Shown here: positions 6,735 through 8,404 of the stretch, piece by piece
How positions within the stretch are numbered: position 1 is the stretch's first letter
Layout of the letters: the number at the start of each line of letters is the position of its first letter
NCBI GenBank assembly: GCA_003230635.1
Contig: QIFF01000062.1
Span: 1 to 8,404, forward strand
Reading direction: 5' to 3'
Source of the DNA: a bacterium
GTDB taxonomy: Bacteria > SZUA-182
DNA: 8,404 bases
Notes under the pieces: model-generated
What the model was told of the DNA's origin: nothing
Seen by the model: the letters and a program-made list of their open reading frames with translations, nothing else
Database searches by the model: none
Program-made: the position numbers and the translations under genes

Positions 6735-6962
6735 CTAGCGCTTTCTCACATACCCCCGGTACTCTCCATCCTCTTCTTCTATTCCCAGAAACGTATGTCC
6801 GCTGCTTTTGCACCAGGCGGGTAAATCCTTCCTTATCCCCTCGTCGTCAGAGATGACTTCCAGCACTTGCCCTGCCTGCATGTTTTGAATGGCTTTGGCT
6901 GTTCTGATTATGGGTATCGGGCAATAAAGCCCCAGGGTATCAATACTCAGGTCAGTTTTCAT
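6735..6962 (-). CDS. TusA/SirA-family sulfur carrier protein
   Basis: A 75-residue cytosolic protein with the complete TusA signature: LGLYCPIP at 10-17, in which Cys14 of the CPxP motif is the residue that carries persulfide sulfur, then KAIQNMQAGQVLEVISDD at 23-40. A second cysteine, Cys51, lies in PAWCKSSGH at 48-56, typical of one TusA subgroup. TusA proteins accept sulfur from a cysteine desulfurase and pass it to tRNA thiolation, molybdenum cofactor or dissimilatory sulfur pathways. The ATG at 6960-6962 overlaps the stop of the desulfurase-like gene as ATGA, so the two are translationally coupled and likely partners; AGGA lies upstream. It could be a tusA, but subgroup and true acceptor cannot be assigned, so no symbol is given. 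Confidence 0.9.
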   Translation of the reverse strand: MKTDLSIDTLGLYCPIPIIRTAKAIQNMQAGQVLEVISDDEGIRKDLPAWCKSSGHTFLGIEEEDGEYRGYVRKR

Positions 6963-8128
6963 TTGTTCCTATCCCTTCCTAGCGGGGACATCCGGCGCAA
7001 ACGCTCCACAATCGGGGGTAAGACCTGGAGCAGATAATCCACTTCCTCTTTGGTGTTATCCTTACCCAGGCTGAGCAGCAGCGAGCCGCGGGCAACCCCG
7101 GCCTCAATGCCCATGGCTTCCAGGACATAAGAGCCTTTCAGGGCCTGGGAAATGCAGGCCGAGCCGCTGGCGGCGGCAATCCCTTCCATGTCCAGCAAAA
7201 GCAGTATTCCCTCACCCTCAATATACTTCACACAGATATTGAGGTGGCCGGGCAGGCGCAAATCGGGATGACCGGTAAAAATAATATCCTCTATCCTTTC
7301 GGCCAAGCCTGAGCGCAGGTATTCTGCCAACCGGCGGGTATGCTTGCTCCACTCCTCCTGATGGGCCTTGGCCAGTTGGGCGGCCTTCCCCAGGCCTACA
7401 ATCGCCGCTGCATCCGGGGTGCCGGCCCGCCGGCCCTCTTCCTGGAGGCCACCTTCAATCAGGGGCAGGATTCTTACCCCTTGTCGCACATAGAGGGCGC
7501 CGCTCCCCTTGGGGCCGTAAAACTGGTGCCCGGCCAGGCTGAGCAAGTCCACCTGCAGCCGCTCTACGTCCAACGGCAGTTTGCCCGCCGTCTGCACCGC
7601 ATCGCTGTGCAAAAGCACTCCCCTGGCGCGGGTGATTGCCCCGATTTCCCGGATTGGCTCTACCGTCCCCACCTCGTTATTGGCGTGCATAATGGAGACC
7701 AGAATGGTATCCGGCTCAATCGCTTTTTCCACATCTTTGGGGCAGACCAAGCCATATTTGTCCACCGGCAGATAAGTCACCCGGAAGCCATTTCTGCTCA
7801 GGCTTTTTAAGGGATGAAGCACCGAGTAATGCTCAATAGCGGAGGTAATTATATGCTTGCCTTTTTTCTGGTTAGCCCGGGCCGCTCCCTTGAGGGCCAG
7901 GTTATTGGCCTCGCTGCCATTGGCGGTAAAAATCAGCTCCTCTGCCTGGCAGCCAAGCAAGGCGGCCACATCTCCCCGCGCCCCCTCAAGCGCCTGCTTT
8001 ACAATCTGGCCGCCCTGGTGCAGGCTGGCGGGGTTGCCGAAGTGTTTTCCCAGATAGGGCTGCATCGCCTCAAGTACCTCTTCGTGGGGACGGGTAGTGG
8101 CTACGTGGTCAAAATAGATATTGGGCAT
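6959..8128 (-). CDS. NifS/IscS-like cysteine desulfurase homologue lacking the PLP lysine
   Basis: 389 residues, full length for class V aminotransferase-fold desulfurases. IscS landmarks are present: YFDHVATT at 5-12, GNPASLH at 31-37, FTANGSEANN at 67-76, His100 in SAIEHYSV, MHANNEVGTVEP at 148-159, HSDAVQT with Asp176 and Gln179, GRRAGT at 232-237, and the catalytic-cysteine loop SGSACISQ with Cys325. Two key positions differ. The motif that is normally S-G-H-K reads AGHQFYGPKG (199-208), so the Schiff-base lysine is Gln202 (CAG, 7523-7525) and the phosphate-binding serine is Ala199. The IRFSLG motif reads LLLSLG, replacing the substrate-carboxylate arginine by Leu351 (7076-7078). Desulfurases normally convert cysteine to alanine and an enzyme persulfide; a lysine-less archaeal IscS (Archaeoglobus) is known. 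The frame is intact. The ATG at 8128 has AGGAG 11 bases upstream. It overlaps the TusA-like gene by four bases. Confidence 0.9.
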   Translation of the reverse strand: MPNIYFDHVATTRPHEEVLEAMQPYLGKHFGNPASLHQGGQIVKQALEGARGDVAALLGCQAEELIFTANGSEANNLALKGAARANQKKGKHIITSAIEHYSVLHPLKSLSRNGFRVTYLPVDKYGLVCPKDVEKAIEPDTILVSIMHANNEVGTVEPIREIGAITRARGVLLHSDAVQTAGKLPLDVERLQVDLLSLAGHQFYGPKGSGALYVRQGVRILPLIEGGLQEEGRRAGTPDAAAIVGLGKAAQLAKAHQEEWSKHTRRLAEYLRSGLAERIEDIIFTGHPDLRLPGHLNICVKYIEGEGILLLLDMEGIAAASGSACISQALKGSYVLEAMGIEAGVARGSLLLSLGKDNTKEEVDYLLQVLPPIVERLRRMSPLGRDRNK

Positions 8129-8154
8129 GGTTTGGGTTTCTCCTGAGATTTATC

Positions 8155-8226
8155 TGTCATTGCGAGCGTAGCGAAGCAATCTTAAGACATAGGTTGCTTC
8201 GTCGGCTGCGCCTCCTCGCAATGACA
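8155..8226. repeat. palindromic repeat element C (TGTCATTGCGAG type)
   Basis: TGTCATTGCGAGCG at 8155-8168 continuing to GAAGCAATC is answered by GGTTGCTTCGTC (8192-8203) to CTCGCAATGACA (8215-8226). The left arm is several bases shorter in its middle. This is a well-known type of dispersed palindrome in many bacterial genomes. It lies in the divergent gap between the desulfurase-like gene and rplM, upstream of the rplM promoter. Confidence 0.75.
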
Positions 8227-8251
8227 TCTTCAAGGGTAGCAAGGATTTTCA

Positions 8252-8278
8252 ATTGTAGCATAGGATTTTCCTTGACAA
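8252..8278 (-). promoter_or_regulatory. possible promoter for the desulfurase-like operon
   Basis: On the minus strand TTGTCA (8278-8273) and TACAAT (8257-8252) resemble -35 and -10 boxes with a short 15-base spacer. It would overlap the rplM -35 box and transcribe through element C into the desulfurase-like gene. The spacer is suboptimal, so this is tentative. Confidence 0.25.
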
Positions 8279-8300
8279 AAGAAGTTTTTGCTTATATAGT
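8272..8300 (+). promoter_or_regulatory. sigma-70-type promoter of rplM
   Basis: TTGACA at 8272-8277 and TATAGT at 8295-8300 are separated by exactly 17 bases: a perfect -35 and a -10 one base from TATAAT. Transcription should start near 8306-8308, giving a leader of about 35 bases before the rplM ATG. A strong promoter suits a ribosomal protein operon. Confidence 0.8.
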
Positions 8301-8341
8301 GTGTGTTTCTTAGGGTCTGATTTTCAAGGGGTAACTATATA

Positions 8342-8404
8342 ATGAAGACTAAGGCAGTTAAGGCCAGCGAGATTACCCGCCAATGGCACCTGGTGGATGC
8401 CAGG
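8342..8404 (+). CDS. rplM: 50S ribosomal protein L13, 5' end (cut by window edge)
   Basis: Only the first 21 codons are present: MKTKAVKASEITRQWHLVDA followed by Arg. This matches the start of bacterial L13, where 'MKT..AK..E..R.W..VDA' precedes the TLGRLA segment. L13 is an early-assembling protein of the large subunit and is usually followed by rpsI (S9), here off the window. The ATG at 8342 has AAGGGG at 8326-8331, ten bases upstream. It lies behind a near-consensus promoter and diverges from the desulfurase-like gene. In Escherichia coli L13 represses its own mRNA through the leader; no comparable hairpin is evident in the short leader here. Confidence 0.85.
   Translation, partial: MKTKAVKASEITRQWHLVDAR

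Noticed and set aside
6959..8128. Desulfurase homologue as a pseudogene
   Set aside because: The frame is full length, all other motifs are conserved and it is coupled to an intact TusA-like gene, so the substitutions look like functional divergence rather than decay.

Overview
The window comes from a bacterial chromosome of moderately high GC. A contiguous minus-strand block carries the rod-shape genes mreC, mreD and mrdA (PBP2), and an L13 ribosomal protein gene diverges at the right edge. This combination suggests a rod-shaped, probably diderm bacterium. The phylum cannot be fixed from the sequence alone; an uncultured deltaproteobacterial, NC10 or Nitrospirota-like lineage is only a guess.

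Layout. Positions 1-1662 (+) hold the C-terminal part of a STAND/NB-ARC-type NTPase with four C-terminal tetratricopeptide units; the window opens just after where its Walker A motif should be. A repeat-filled gap with a likely terminator follows. A small SRPBCC-like protein gene (1865-2404, +) comes next and converges on, and overlaps, the last gene of a long minus-strand block. In transcription order that block reads: NifS/IscS-like cysteine desulfurase homologue (8128-6959), TusA-like sulfur carrier (6962-6735), mreC in two frames (6634-5826), mreD (5771-5283), mrdA (5160-3202) and an S-adenosylmethionine hydrolase family (DUF62) gene (3199-2372). At the right edge rplM (L13) starts at 8342 (+) behind a near-consensus sigma-70-type promoter.

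How the genes work together. MreC, MreD and PBP2 are parts of the elongasome that inserts peptidoglycan along the cell side wall. The desulfurase-like and TusA-like genes overlap by four bases (ATGA) and should act as a sulfur-transfer pair. However, the desulfurase homologue lacks the PLP-binding lysine (Gln202 instead) and the arginine that normally holds the cysteine carboxylate (Leu351 instead), so it may not be an ordinary desulfurase. The DUF62 gene lies two bases after mrdA and is probably translated with it.

Unusual points. mreC carries a clean frameshift in its coiled coil, with both halves otherwise well conserved. Every non-coding gap in the window (five of them) is occupied by palindromic short repeats of at least five different types, one of them in two inverted copies. 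No CRISPR array, transposase, tRNA or rRNA was seen, and no non-coding stretch exceeds about 215 bases.
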